Shown: positions 44,133 through 55,976 of the stretch, piece after piece | Numbering within the stretch: the first letter of the stretch is position 1 | Layout: the number at the start of each line of letters is the position of its first letter | Assembly: GCA_015501075.1 (NCBI GenBank) | Contig: JADNYJ010000007.1 | Span: 62,001-126,000, forward strand | DNA from: Gymnopilus junonius | Lineage: Eukaryota; Basidiomycota; Agaricomycetes; Agaricales; Galerinaceae | Direction: 5' to 3' | DNA: 64,000 nucleotides | Made by a program: the position numbers and the translations under genes | Notes under the pieces: model-generated | Database searches by the model: none | Told to the model about the DNA's origin: nothing | What the model saw: only the letters and a program-made list of their open reading frames with translations

Positions 44133-47100
44133 GGCAAGCGTATTTTAGAGTAGTGAAGAAGGTGATTAATATGGGTTTTAGAAGACTGGGAAATAGATAC
44201 GGGTCAGAAAGAGAAATGAAAAGCAGGGCAACAGGACTCACCTTCTCGGGACTACACTAGGGCACTCCGTAAACCGTAGGAAGGAGGAGTTATGGACGGT
44301 ACGATAAGGAAGTAGGCCGTGCTAGACGTTCTAGACGACGAGCAGGGAGGAAAGACGATGAGTGAGAAGGGAAAAGAATGGTGCTGATGCGAAACTAATG
44401 ACCCCGGTTGTCTTGTACAGCTGTTGATGTCTCCCGTGCCATCTCCGCAAACTGCCGCCAATCCTGACTCTCCGCACCAATTCTCTTTTATTCAACAGGG
44501 TATGAAATTTATCTTCACTTTTGAATTCTTCCACTGTCCAGTGTGCACCATCGCCTTTCATAGCAGCCGTCTTCGCCAGTCCCCCCACCTCGAAAATGCT
44601 GGTTCATGTGTCTGATCAGTCCATATTACCATTATCAGTAGACCGCCCTCACGCCCTCCTTGAATTTGATGCTCCTTGTCGGAATGCCCTGTCATCGGTC
44701 ATCCCTCACCATTCTGCTGCAGGCAATTCCAGCCCCTCCAAGCAGTGCTAGACTCCTGTGCCTTAATCCACATTATATAAAGCCGACTTGCTACCTTTTA
44801 AACTCCTCTGTAGGCCTGGAACCCGCTGCAAGAGCGCCCTCTGTCCTAATTCCAGAGTTGACCTCTTATCACTGGACACTATTATTGGTACGTACTCATC
44901 TGATTAATGCAGACATGTACTCTACCAGGATATATCCTCAAATCACGCGAAGCTCCTGCCATCCGAATGGGTCCGCATTCGGTATTCAACCAACCAAAAT
45001 AGAAATTCGCACAATTGCCGTCCTTTAGTGAGTTCATTTTCTCACTCTATACAGCTTTCAAATTGTGCCCAATTATTTTGTAGTCATTACCTAAGTAAAA
45101 TATAGGTTTGCGTCTGAGGGAAGCCACGAGAGCTCACCCTGTGGGTCAAATTAAACAATTAAACGCTTGATGACAATGCGTCCATCGTGTTATTTTCATA
45201 TTCCACAATATGCAAACAGGTCAAGCATTAAGTACTATGCTTCGATGTCGCTAACTCTATCTAAATTATTTCTTGCCGTTAGGCTATCGTGCGAGTGTGG
45301 TATGATAATCTGTTTTGACTCCGAGGCCGGTATTACGATAATTTTTACAGTCCGGACTTCGTGTAGGAACAGAAATATCTACGCAAACTTGTTGGTTTCT
45401 GCCTCCTACCGACCTGGATCTTGCCCGAAAACCAAGGGTAGCCTACCAATACTTTTATGAGCCAGCTCTGTCGCTAAAGCCAGTGCTTAATGCACTGTTG
45501 CATTGATCCATGGGTGGTATGAAGAGGTGATCTATTCAGTACTAGTTGACCTTTTGCGCCGTTCTTCGCTTGTCTGGTAATATTTCTGGTTCACTATTAA
45601 AATGAAAGCTTATTCCTGAACAGATCTCAAGTTACCACTTTTTACCCGGTGAAATCATGAGAACATTAGAATCTAGGACTCTGACAGTGTCTGTGAATGC
45701 AAACCAACACGGGGTTCATTTTGCAAAAACTTTACTACTTCTCTATCACAACATTGCTTCATTAACGAATCGATAACTTGCTGGGGGCGCAACCTCAATA
45801 GCCATTTCTTAGGCGGGGATCATCCCTGACCTAAGGATAGTTTTCTCGACTCGTCTTAAGCACTTCATTTGCTGTGCCCATCTTGGGCCTTAGATTCAAG
45901 CTAATATGTAAGGTACCTCTTTTTTCTCTTGCCGCAAATTTACATACTCAAGTCTCATAGCCTTTGGACATCCTTTCCAGGCGCGTGAACCCGAGAATTT
46001 CGGCAACAGAGCTTACTAGATAGAGGAATCCTCAATTCTACTAATTACTCCAATCAACATCTGCTAAAGACTCTCGACGCACACCACCGCTCTATCCACG
46101 TAGTCAGTGGAGTCAGTTGCACCGCTAAAACTTACGCCTTTAAGATCTACGAATTCCATTCGACGGCTTTCTCTGTCGTCGCCCGGTAAGACCTCCTGTC
46201 GGGACACCAAATACCGAATAACTTGAAAAATCCTCAAGTCAGTACGTCTGGGTAACTTTGCCCTTCCTAACTAGCTGCGAAACAGCTGTAATATATCTTG
46301 CAAGGTGGACAGCTACTGGGACTGAAGATCTCGTCTCGTGGCTTCGCACGAGCCACGATGCTCGTGCGCCCGTGTCTACTTCCGAATGCCACCTTCAAGG
46401 AGACAATGTCAAAATTACTTCATGGCATCAAGCAACATTCTTGTCTGCTTACCTTGGATCTGCTGTGGCGATCTCGCACCTATTTCTCTGTACAATCCTA
46501 CATCGTCTTTTCACCCATCAAATCTGACATGACAACTCACCTGGAACTAAAATAAAGGGGTTTTTCTGAACGACCCTCGGGCTGACATGATAAAATCTGT
46601 GCGGGCCAAGCTTTTGGATCTTTGGTACATACCGCTACGCGCCGCGGCCTTGCTCCCTACATCACCCCCAGCAGCTAACAATGCACACGAGAAGCCCGTG
46701 CAGAAATATCAGAAGCATCGTCAAAGAGTTTATTCAGGATTTTAGACCGTTTACTCTGCGATCAGTTTGGAAGCTACCTCCATCTGCCTGTTGTTTCCCC
46801 ATCTAACTTAGACCCTGTCCAAAGCCAACATTTCGATATTAGGCACCATTTTAACAAGCGAACTCTGCTGAGTATTAAGGTCCGTCGATGTCGTGTATCC
46901 CTCGTGTTTATTCGATAGAGAAGTGGTTGTACTTTGCACCACCCTGTTGACTTTGCCGCAGGCGGCTTGAACATGACGGCAGTCGGCGTAAACACTTGCT
47001 CACTAAAACTGCTCGAATGACGAGTCTTGGAAGCAGACACCTTCCATATCTCTCTTCGCAAGGAGCCTCGATCCACGGAGCCGACTGCGTGCACGAAGCT

Positions 47101-47342
47101 GTAAACCCGCATCGGCCATTCGTCTCAGCAAGCACACTTCTTTCACTTTGCAAACGCATTCCTTGAACCTTCTTCCCAACATCTAATTTCTTGCGGCTCA
47201 TCGAGATTTCCTGGGTAAATGAATTCGTCGCTTCCTGAACTTGTTTTATGTGCTGCTGCAAGGGCTCGGTCTCCACAACGTCCTAGCGCGCCATCCTATA
47301 TAGCCTCCAGATACTCGGCCATGGTTTTGCAGGAAGAAAAGC
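44133..47342. other. Gene-poor AT-rich region of about 3.2 kb
   Basis: No conserved domain or convincing splice pattern is seen. Possible signals are a minus-strand frame at 46908-47276 (PLQQHIKQVQEATNSFTQEI, coiled-coil-like) and overlapping hairpins at 46336-46368. The interval could hold a non-coding RNA or decayed genes; neither is shown. Confidence 0.5.
46336..46368. repeat. Two overlapping, mutually exclusive hairpins
   Basis: Stem 1 pairs 46336-46343 (TCGTGGCT) with 46351-46358 around a 7-nt loop. Stem 2 pairs 46345-46353 (CGCACGAGC) with 46360-46368 (GCTCGTGCG) around a 6-nt loop. They share bases 46345-46358 in part, so only one can form at a time. Both are perfect. The surrounding sequence is AT-rich, so the GC-rich element stands out. 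Confidence 0.45.
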
Positions 47343-47736
47343 ATGGCTGGATTAAATGGTACGTTTTCGTCTTTGTTCCTCTTGGCTACAGCTTCTTAAC
47401 AACTGACCAGGTACTGCTCGTCTTAACGAATGTGAGTAGGATTCAGCTGTAGGTCGACACACACTTACCTCGGTTATTATTCAGATCTTCAAAGTCAGGG
47501 GCGACTTTCATCCCTCAGTTGGCAGGAATCCTGGACAGGTTCTCCCAATGCGAAAGTCTGGACGTGTATCTGTAAGAGTAAGTGCCTCTTAGTTTCTTCT
47601 CTTTAACTGCTAAAATGGAACCCTTTCAGTTGACGGGCAAGCACGTGGGGAGGGAAGCGCTTCTCATAAGCATGTAGCCAAAAACACGGCTGCCGACGCT
47701 GCGTGGGCTTTTCTCGTGAATGGAAATTCGACTTAA
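47343..47736 (+). CDS. Small single-domain dsRNA-binding protein (copy 1)
   Basis: Four exons (47343-47358, 47411-47431, 47485-47577, 47630-47736) give 78 residues. After MAGLNGTARLNEYLQSQGRL come SLSWQESWTGSPNAKVWTC, CKIDGQARGEGSAS and HKHVAKNTAADAAWAFL. This is one dsRNA-binding domain: helix 1, the GP.H-like loop (GSPNAK), three strands, and the basic HK..AKN.AA..A helix 2. Nothing else is encoded. Such domains bind A-form RNA or mediate dimerisation. Function is unknown; it could compete with Dicer or RNase III partners. It lies at the edge of the gene-poor region, 1.1 kb before a second copy. Start at 47343 keeps all splice phases consistent. Confidence 0.75.
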
Positions 47737-48834
47737 AGGAGACCCGTTGTCCTTGAACTTGCCTTTTTGCATCTCATGGGTTTTCCGACCCGGTTATAAT
47801 TTATCTACATCTTTCCGTTGGAAAGTCCTATCACATCACGCTCGATATGCCTTCCGCAAGAAGCACCTGATGGCAAAAACCACCTTTGTACGTTCCCACT
47901 TGTAACTACTATGTTTCCACGGCGGTGATGGTTTCTTTTTACTAGAGGACACGGAGGGTCGGACCGTCCTTGCGCTCATGATCCAGTAACGGAGGGTTCT
48001 GCTGAGCTATACATCTCCTTTCTCATGTGCCAAAGAACAAAAATATATGTCGATATGCTTCAGCCTTTCCTTCCCTTTTTATTTTATTTGTTGATGTTTC
48101 TTCTACTCTTTAAACCTCCCTGGATGACATTCACTTCAATGTTATTACTCCCTCCTTGACGCACGCCATCTATTATAGGTCGTATCAATACCCCTGGAGT
48201 ATTTATCGCCGAGAAGTTCATCATCATCCTGCCACATTACTACAACGCAAATACAAGTTCATATATGGCCCATCTTCCCGACGTCCCTCCGGGGTAGACG
48301 GTGAAAATAGAAAGAAAGATCCAGTTCAATTGTAGCGGTCCTGAAAGTGATCTAAACACGATTCGCTAGGGCTGAGACCGTAGCCATTTTCAGAAGTCGG
48401 TATTCAAAATCGCATTCCACCCCTCCAAGTGTCATGTGCTTTATCGTCGTCTTTTCGCCATTTAATCATTCGCGCTCGAACGCAGGCGCTCGTCCTATCT
48501 ACCTTTGGAAATGGTCGGAGATCTGACATGGCGTTCATTCACGTGTTGGTATTGGACGTCAATCTCCTGATTGAAAATTTCTACCCAAAGCTGTTTCCTT
48601 GCATCCAGTGGCTCACGCCTATCCGCAAGACGCGGGTAACTCCAAGTGATGTAGTCAAAGACTTGAAATCATCATCCGTCAGAGACTTCATATTTTCAGG
48701 ACATTCTAGGTCCGAAAGTCACCCGATAACGCCATTCTGCAGGAGGCATGGACATATAAAATGGATCCCCAATGGTCTAGGTTGTTGCAGCTAGAAGTTC
48801 TCTTCTCTTCTCTTTGCAGAGCGACCCAGCGGCA
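47737..48834. other. Spacer between the two dsRBD genes
   Basis: 1.1 kb with no recognised coding sequence; it includes the 3' region of copy 1 and the promoter of copy 2, which has a C/T-rich tract just before the start (48795-48820). Confidence 0.5.
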
Positions 48835-49272
48835 ATGTCGAGTAAGTACTTTGAATTACCTTGCCAATGTCAAGTCCTAATCTGGAAAAGATTATATTAC
48901 CTCCCTTAATAACTGTAAGGCTAAAGAAATACACGGTCAATATCGCATACTTATTTCTGCAGACCTTCAGGCCAAGCAAAAGCTCCCATCGCTGACCTGG
49001 GCTGAATCACGGTCGGGACCAGACCATGCCACAACCTGGACGGTGCAATGTAAAAGTATGTCTCTAACTTATTATCTAAATTACTCGTTCATCTTAGTTG
49101 AAAAAATTCCAGTAGATGGAGTGGTAAAAGGCACTGGCACTGGAATATCAATCCAAGACGCGAAACAAACTGCGGCGCAAAAAGCGCTGGCTGTATGTAT
49201 AGCGTTGACCTTTTGATAGTTATCGTATTCAATTCTGATATCTGCTTCTAGGCCCTCAAAGCTGGGGAATGA
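48835..49272 (+). CDS. Small single-domain dsRNA-binding protein (copy 2)
   Basis: Four exons (48835-48841, 48963-49055, 49098-49192, 49252-49272) give 71 residues: MSNLQAKQKLPSLTWAESRS, GPDHATTWTVQCKIEKIPVD, GVVKGTGTGISIQDAKQTAA and QKALAALKAGE. The pattern is again one dsRBD, with GPDHA in the loop and AK.TAA.KAL in helix 2. The basic residue before A of helix 2 is Asp here (QDAK), so RNA affinity may be lower than in copy 1. Two introns are at the same sites and phase as in copy 1: just before LQ and inside the Ile codon of CKI. The first exon encodes only seven bases of sequence. Expression is not known. Confidence 0.75.
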
Positions 49273-49566
49273 GCACTAGGCAACCATTGAATCAATCATC
49301 GGATGATTAAAGAAAGATGGAAATTCTTGACTACAGCCTCACCTCTCTACTTTTGATCCCGTTTGATCTAAAATAAACACATTATTGGTTCATTTGTTGC
49401 CTTTTGAAGTAAGAAGAACACCACCTTTGTCACACCCGCGTTCGCGGAGTTTACAATTCACATTTGAAGTCCGTTTAAAACTGCGCAAGTATTTTGAAAC
49501 TCCAATCGTTATCGTTGTTCGCCGTTAGGCTCACTTTCTTCTTCCTACATATTATCTTCTGTCTCT

Positions 49567-49889
49567 ATGTCGGCTCTTCGACGTGCAAGTCCCTACCTGG
49601 TGGCAGCATTGACGGGTGTGCTTCCTTGTAGTTTGGTCGTTGGACTGGACTAGAGCTGACGCGAACATGTAACATGTAGGCATCGTCTCCGGGGTATACA
49701 TTTTCAAACCATTGGTCATGAAAGATGTAGAACAAAGGTCCGTGTTATTAATGTGTCACAAAATTTGACATTGACATGCTACTTTATATCTGATGTAGGA
49801 ATAAAGCTCCGAACCTACCCAATGTCACAACCTCGGATGGTATCCCAAAGAGTCGAGACAGTCCCGATGATAAGGATGCGGCTCGGTAA
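49567..49889 (+). CDS. Small single-span membrane protein, probably mitochondrial
   Basis: Three exons give about 66 residues: MSALRRASPYLVAALTG, IVSGVYIFKPLVMKDVEQR and NKAPNLPNVTTSDGIPKSRD, ending DDKDAAR. A basic start precedes one hydrophobic helix, as in small inner-membrane or assembly-type proteins. It resembles Ecm19-like fungal proteins in layout, but that is tentative because the sequence is short. The stop is TAA at 49887-49889, 149 bp before the Sad1/USP39 stop on the other strand. Splice junctions: ACG G|GC and CAA AG|G. Confidence 0.6.
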
Positions 49890-50037
49890 TGTAATTGTAA
49901 AATTACGTGGTGCTCAATGCTACAGCGGTGATAATATTTTTGAATCCGAATGGAAGCCTGCGTGAAGCCCGGCGCAGAGGTGACAAAAGCAAGGAACCAT
50001 CCGCCAGGCAACGGATTTAGCCCGGTCCCCGTTGACA

Positions 50038-51995
50038 TCATTGGCTGTCCATCCGACGTTCCCAGATCTATCATTCCTCTATAAGGATCGCTGGTCGAGG
50101 AAAAGAGAGAAATGGGCATACTTGAAGGATAGTCTCTCCCAGGAATATCATTTCTTTTCGTACTTCCTCCACAATCAAATCCTGAATCATAAACCATTTC
50201 TCGTCGTCGCCACCACCACTTCCTGCCCTTATATACGCTTTCCAGACCGTGTTTTCTTTATCTCGCGTGGTTCCGGCCACTGACTCATGCGTGACGTTGG
50301 CGATCAGATCGTATAGTGTTGATACATTAGGTGGAGGTGTATCAACGTCTGCGAAAGTCAAATCCAGTGAGAAAACGAAGCTGACGAAGCTAAAATAACT
50401 GTCGTCGATGACAAGGAAGTACATACACTCTTTAAAGTCTAAGCCACGTAAGGGGAAATTCACAATTGTCGGGTTCTTTTCTTCCACAAAAGCATTTTTG
50501 GTAAAGCGCTTGAAGTTGAGAATGATATACGGGGGTAGGCGTTGGCATTTATACCTGCGCAGTTGCCCAGCAGACTCCTATAGGTGTAACACATGGTTAT
50601 GTAAGGATTTTAGGCCGGAAGCAAACAGAATGCACCTGCGTCGTTCTTCCATCGTACTTGGTTAGGACAGAATGTATGCCAACTTGTGGAATTATATTTT
50701 TCTCCACAGCATCCTGGAATAGAGGAGGAGGAGGTAAATCCACAGCAAGGAATAAGAACGGTGACACCGAAGCCTTCGTTTCTGATCAAGCAGGATTAAC
50801 ATCGTCACAAACATGTCATTTTGACATGACATACCTCGATCAATATCGAACTTGGGTTTCTCGTTCGGGCCAGATTCTGGCCGAACCACAACTTGCTGAG
50901 TTTCTAGTCGAAGTTCGCCTTGGAATGTTCTGAAAATAATACCTTTATTTCTCTTAGCATGTCCTGAGCTCGGCGTAGAAGTATACTTACTCGTGTCCTT
51001 TTTCTTTGTTCCGCCCAAATCTTTATGAATACGGTTGAGCAACCATCCCAGGAATTCAACCGGGTCTCCTTGCTGTTCTAACCGGAATTTACCCGCGCTG
51101 GCCCGATTTACCTCTTGGAGAAACTCGTGAGGGCTGACTTGACTTTTGAAGAGCCTGGGATTCCAGATTTTCTTGGCCAAACCGGCGAATCTCTTGAGTA
51201 GTTCTGGTTCCTTTCCATGAAAATTGGAAAGTAATAGATAATCTCGCAGGGGTGATACATGAAGGAGAGAATGGATTATGACATTCATGTGATCATTCCT
51301 TTTAATATTGTTCAAGCCGACGTAGCCGGGTAGGTAGGGCTTGTGAGTGAGGTCATAGGAAGGTCGAGATAGATGAGAGGGTGAGGACAGAGTGGCAACA
51401 GAGTTTGGAGTGAAAGTGGGAGCCAAAACATATGATATGTCTTCTAAGGATGGATCCGACACGAGGTATCCATCGGGGAGAACATAAACCTACATAAATA
51501 TCAGGGCCGTGTCGGAGAAATGTATGAGGATAAATACCTTGGTAGTTTCCAAATTTATGAAAACATGATGGTCGTCGTGAATTGAATGGGCATACGCATA
51601 AGATTTACGGCCCCGGCCTTGAAAGTATTTTCCACAGACTAAACATCCATAGATGTTTATGTTGGACAGAGATACAGAGCAGACCTTTTCGAAATCAAAA
51701 TCCAGACTAGCCCTGTTAATCTATGTTTCTGTTTAGCGTAGACAAAACGAGTGACTGGAATTGTTCCTACAGTATCAAGATATAGATCAGATGCACGGGT
51801 CTCTTCTGGTGCGTAATGGTTGTCTTCTTCTTGTTCGTCTACGTCCGCCGTGTGTGTCCTGTCCATCTCGGAACCCGCTTCGATAGCGGTACCATCGGGT
51901 TCAGCACTTATTCTTGCGCGTTTGGTTGGTCGGTCAGAAACGTCCGCCCCATCCTCTGGGAGATTTTCAAGCCGCTTGGTCGGTCGTTCTGACAT
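50038..51995 (-). CDS. SAD1: Sad1/USP39-like tri-snRNP splicing factor (inactive ubiquitin hydrolase)
   Basis: The N-terminus from 51995 (MSERPTKRLENLPEDGADVS) has acidic and basic, possibly nuclear, segments. A UBP-type zinc finger follows (CLVCGKYFQGRGRKSYAYAH then SIHDDHHVFINLET). The hydrolase-like domain begins GYVGLNNIKRNDHMNVIIHS; the catalytic Cys position of active enzymes is Asp (ND), as in USP39. Later motifs: QGDPVEFLGWLLNRIHKDL, LPPYIILNFKRFTKN and the C-terminal EKWFMIQDLIVEEV then IWERRMDSQ. USP39/Sad1 keeps the U4/U6.U5 tri-snRNP stable and is needed for splicing. It is not expected to cut ubiquitin. Introns split most blocks; the last joins ILQ to IWERR. Divergent from the Rsm22 gene, 183 bp apart. 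Confidence 0.93.
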
Positions 51996-52178
51996 TTCTA
52001 TATTGTATAACGCGGAATTTGTGAGGGTTCTTGAAGTGCTCACTAATTTGGGAGGGAAACTCAGTCGCGTATGTAGTAATAGTATGCAGGTAGGAGAATA
52101 TGAAGTAGGTGTGCTTACATAATTTTGCAATCAAAATCCGCCAGATCCACCGGTCCGAATACTTTGGATCCTACTGTT
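51996..52178. promoter_or_regulatory. Divergent promoter region, SAD1 / RSM22
   Basis: 183 bp between opposing start codons. Shared control is likely from the short distance; no element is assigned. Confidence 0.45.
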
Positions 52179-54472
52179 ATGGTGTTTGTATGGGCACCGC
52201 TAAGGACAGTGCCCAGGATTCTTTCGAGGGCCTTTACATATTCCGTCTCACTCAGGTCTACATCCGTAAAGCCGCACGCTAGTTCCAAACCGCGTTTGGA
52301 TCTCGATCCCAGCTATCGAGCTTTGTTCAATGACATTGACATCTCTATGAAGAAAGGCAAAATGGACGCAGAGTCTGTCCATCGAGAACTCGAAATTGTC
52401 TACGACGGTCCTGTGCCCACAAATTTAGAGCTGTCGACTCAGGAATGGTCGCCATTCGATGAGGCGGTTGAATCGGATTTTCAAGAAGAGTACGACAACC
52501 GAGAGCATCGAAAGTCTCCGGCTGCCTTATTTGGATCAAACCAGGTTTCTATGGTTGTTCTCCCGTCAGAACTTCAAACAGCAATTGAGATGCTTATATC
52601 TGGTGAGTGGCTACCCTTCCAATCCATCAATGGCGACAGACGTTTTGTTCAGAGGGGGGGCAGAAATCCACACTACATAGTGACTCCATGCGCTTATTCA
52701 AGTCACCGGACAGTAGAGATGGTGAAGACGCTTGGGACACTCAATACGACACCAGATATTCCTCTAGAAAGCAGGCTGCTAAGCATGCTATCAGGGATGG
52801 AACAGCGTTTGCTACTGTGGCCCTTCCGGCTCATTATTCTGCAATCGCTGCTGTTTTCCATCATTTGAAGGTTAGACTAGACCCTGAATGGGAGGTTGAG
52901 AAAATCATTGACTGGGGTACTGGTACGGGCAGCGGGTTATGGTGAGATTCTACCAGTTGAATAAGCGTTCCTTGGTCCTGAAAGATGCGTTAGGGCATCC
53001 CTCTATTCTTTCAACGGTAAAGATGTCGAGTCGGGCGAAGAAATTCGGGATAAATCTATTGTCGCTACCGCAATAAAGTCATATACTGGTATTGATAAAC
53101 GGGAAGGATTGATAGCCATTGGAAAAAAATTGCTTTCGAGTGAGTTTCACCTATTACTTTACCATCCCAGAAAACTAAAGCAAATATAGATGTCCCCGAT
53201 GGTGCACTCAATATTAAGTGGAAGAAATCCTACAGACCCGAGGACCAAGTTTTACAAGAGGAAGGACCCAAAACCATCGCGTTATCTGCGTTCATGCTAA
53301 CCGCACAACCACACTCGTTGGCCCAAAAAACACTCGTGCAGGAAATGTGGGACAGTGGTGCACATACCATTGTGAGTATTATTGAAACGAACCCACATGG
53401 TCATACTCAGCATTCTTAGATTCTCATTGACCATAACACCAGAGAGGGCTTTGAGGCTATTGCCAATGCACGGGAGTATATCTTAGGTCTGGGCAAAGCG
53501 GAAGTAGAAGAGCCAGAGACAGCCCCTTTAAACATCCGTGGAGCTCACGTCGTCGCTCCTGTAAGTACTTCCTGACTCTGGTGTCGGCATCGTGCAGTCC
53601 TCAATGTATAACCAGTGTCCTCATGATCACGCTTGTCCTTTGCTCCATTCTGGAGGTGCCTCTTTGGTTTGCGGCTTTGAGCAGCGCATTCAACGACCGT
53701 CTTTCGTCCGCCGCACGAAACATTCCGGTATAGGACATGAGGATATTGGATACTCTTATGTTATAATTCGACGTGGACCTCGTCCGACCCCAACAGGCAC
53801 GTCAGTCGGTAGGGTTGGTGGAATAGGCAAAAGAGAAGAAAAAACAAAGCCCCTTGGGGTTCCCATCAAGGAGCTAAAAGTCCTCACAACTGAAGATATT
53901 CTGGAAACGGTTGTCGAAGAGTCCGCTACTATCGGGTCCGCTCTCGAGATCGAACCCATACTGGAGCCTTCAGACTTACACGCACAGCTTCGACGGGAAG
54001 CTTACCAGTGGCCAAGACTTGTTTTTCGCCCATTGAAGAAGAGTGGACATATTATCCTTGACAGTTGTACAGCAGAAGGTTTGTGAATTTGAATTTACTC
54101 CCGTGTCTTTGCATCTTGTAATAAACCACCCGTGCAGGAAAAATTATGCGGTTGACAATCCCGAAGTCTCAAGGAAAGCAGCCCTTCTACGATGCTCGTA
54201 AGTCTAACTGGGGTGATATCTTCCCTCACGCACCCAAAAATCGCCCCCTCGAGCGATACCAGCCTAAAAAAACTCATGGAAAAGGTCAACCCCCGAGTAC
54301 TGGGAGCGATATCGGAAAACGGAGGGATAGCTTCAAAGATCGCGAGCGACCAGTTACGAAAAAGTGGCGGAATATGTTCAGGACAAAAAGAAAAAGTCGA
54401 GACGGGACTTTGCGCGTACTCGAGGAAATAAAATTTGGCAGGATTGAGATGAATGATTGCGGCGTCTTTTAG
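52179..54472 (+). CDS. RSM22: Rsm22/METTL17-like mitochondrial ribosome assembly protein
   Basis: The ATG at 52179 opens a mitochondrial leader (MVFVWAPLRTVPRILSRAFT). The core has LPSELQTAIEMLIS, YSSRKQAAKHAIRDGTAFA, the methyltransferase-like motif IIDWGTGTGSGLW, SYTGIDKREGLIAIGK, ALSAFMLTAQPHSLAQK and TIILIDHNTREGFEAI. A cysteine set (VAPCPHDHACPL, then SLVCGFEQR) fits the conserved iron-sulfur cluster ligands of this family. The C-terminal half is basic (KKWRNMFRTKRKSRD). METTL17/Rsm22 helps mature the mitochondrial small subunit. The gene is followed by two more mitochondrial ribosomal genes. One intron end (TTCAG before a run of seven G) is less sure. Confidence 0.9.
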
Positions 54473-54892
54473 TCCGTCCTCAAACATCATAATGATGAAC
54501 CTCACCCCCGGACTTGATCCTGTCTACATTACTCCTTCTTATCTAAGTTATTTACCTCATTGCTGCATCGTTACATCTGCAGATTAGATCAAATTTTGGT
54601 TCTTGTATGGCATATATTATTCTCCCTCAATTTGTATTATATATACTCTATCCCCGCATTAACCCCCTGTTGTTTATTTGTATATACTGCTATCTTACTC
54701 AGCCGCAAATAAGAGTCGAATACTGCTTAAATTCTTTCGTTATAAACGATGCACATCGACTTCAAAGATGTATTAAGGGTGTGGCTGTAATTAGGGTCTT
54801 ATAAAATTCATTAGAAGTCCGCTATCCGAATTCCAGGCCCTCTGGAAGAACTGAGCATGACTTTGGTTATTGCGATAACTTGGGAACACATA
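54473..54892. other. Convergent 3' spacer
   Basis: 420 bp, very AT-rich with TATATA-like tracts, between the Rsm22 and uL1m stop codons. No gene seen. Confidence 0.5.
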
Positions 54893-55976
54893 TTAGCCTA
54901 GGCCGACTGAGCTGATGATATGTAGCACACCTGGACGACCTCCCCCGGAATTCTTCAGCTTACGATCAGCGGCTTCTGGGTCCTTCGAATTACCGGTAGC
55001 TTTCTTGACCGAAGTTAAAAATTGGCGGAAATTGGTGACAACGTCGTCCATGGGGAAATCCATCTAGGTAATTGTCAGAAAGCAGAAGAAGGAGAAATAC
55101 ATTATTTTGGACAGTACCATGGCTATTGGTGCACGGATTGTTCCTGTCCTATCCGCCCTCCACTCGCTGGTTCCGCGAAGTCGTTGGATGTACCCAACAA
55201 CGTCTTCCGTCACTGTCCCCCTGCGCTCAGAAGGCATAAGACCCAATGGACCCAAGAAGCGGCCAAGTTTAGGGGTAATAGCCTTAATGAGCGATGGCGT
55301 ACACAAAATTGTTGTAGCTCGATGTCGGTTGTTCAAAATCTGCAGAGAACGAAAGATCTGTATTAACAGAACTCTGACTGGTAGAACCTAGTACGTACCC
55401 CATCTATCAGCTCTAAGCCTCCTACAATATGCGCTCCTGCCTTCTTAGCATCTTCTGCTAATCTCCCTTCAGCAAATACTAGAATCTTGTCTTCAGCCTT
55501 TGGCTTGGCTTCTCTAGGGAGACTGACTCGTCCTCTCGGCACAGCAACACCATTCCCAATTTTCGTTTTGACAGTTAATTCATAGGTGGATTTAGGAAAA
55601 GCAACTTCGACTGCCTGACAGATTGAGAAAGCGGTAAGCTCAGTAGAATTTTAACTTTCGGCTCGAAACTCACTCGTAAGACAGAAATTGCATCTTGCAA
55701 TGTTAACTTTAGATAACGCTCGTTTTCTTTCGCAGCTATTGCGGCTTTTCTTCGAGTTTTTGCAGCCTGTGCTTTCTTTGAAGGAACGCGAATTGTAGAC
55801 CCAGCTGACTTGCGGGTATATTGCAGCACACTCGAGGTGCTAAAGTGTCGCGGCTGATATGCAAGTAGCTAGACCATACCGCAAGATTAAGCTATGTAAA
55901 GTGTATTATGTATTATATAACATGGGGAACTCACTTGCGATGCGAGGCAGCTCCGACGGAAGAGTTGTCCCAACAT
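54893..55976 (-). CDS. Mitochondrial large-subunit ribosomal protein uL1m
   Basis: Two leader exons, MLGQLFRRSCLASQ and LLAYQPRHFSTSSVLQYTRK, give a basic mitochondrial targeting region. Then AQAAKTRRKAAIAAKENERY, LTLQDAISVLR, the uL1 core TKIGNGVAVPRGRVSLPREA, ILVFAEGRLAEDAKKAGAHI, VGGLELIDG, GRFLGPLGLMPSERRGTVTE and SEWRADRTGTIRAPIAMVLS. The GPLGLMP loop is diagnostic for uL1. The protein ends GVLHIISSVGLG. It forms the L1 stalk of the mitoribosome. Four or more introns are placed. Divergent from the mL40 gene, 480 bp between starts. Confidence 0.9.

Noticed and set aside
45000..46600. Possible transposon remnant or tRNA genes in the gene-poor region
   Set aside because: No terminal repeats, transposase or reverse-transcriptase motifs, and no clear T-loop and anticodon arrangement were found by eye.
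46908..47276. Minus-strand frame with coiled-coil-like QQHIKQVQEATNSFTQE
   Set aside because: Only about 60 residues look coherent, no domain is recognised and it would overlap the promoter of the dsRBD gene.
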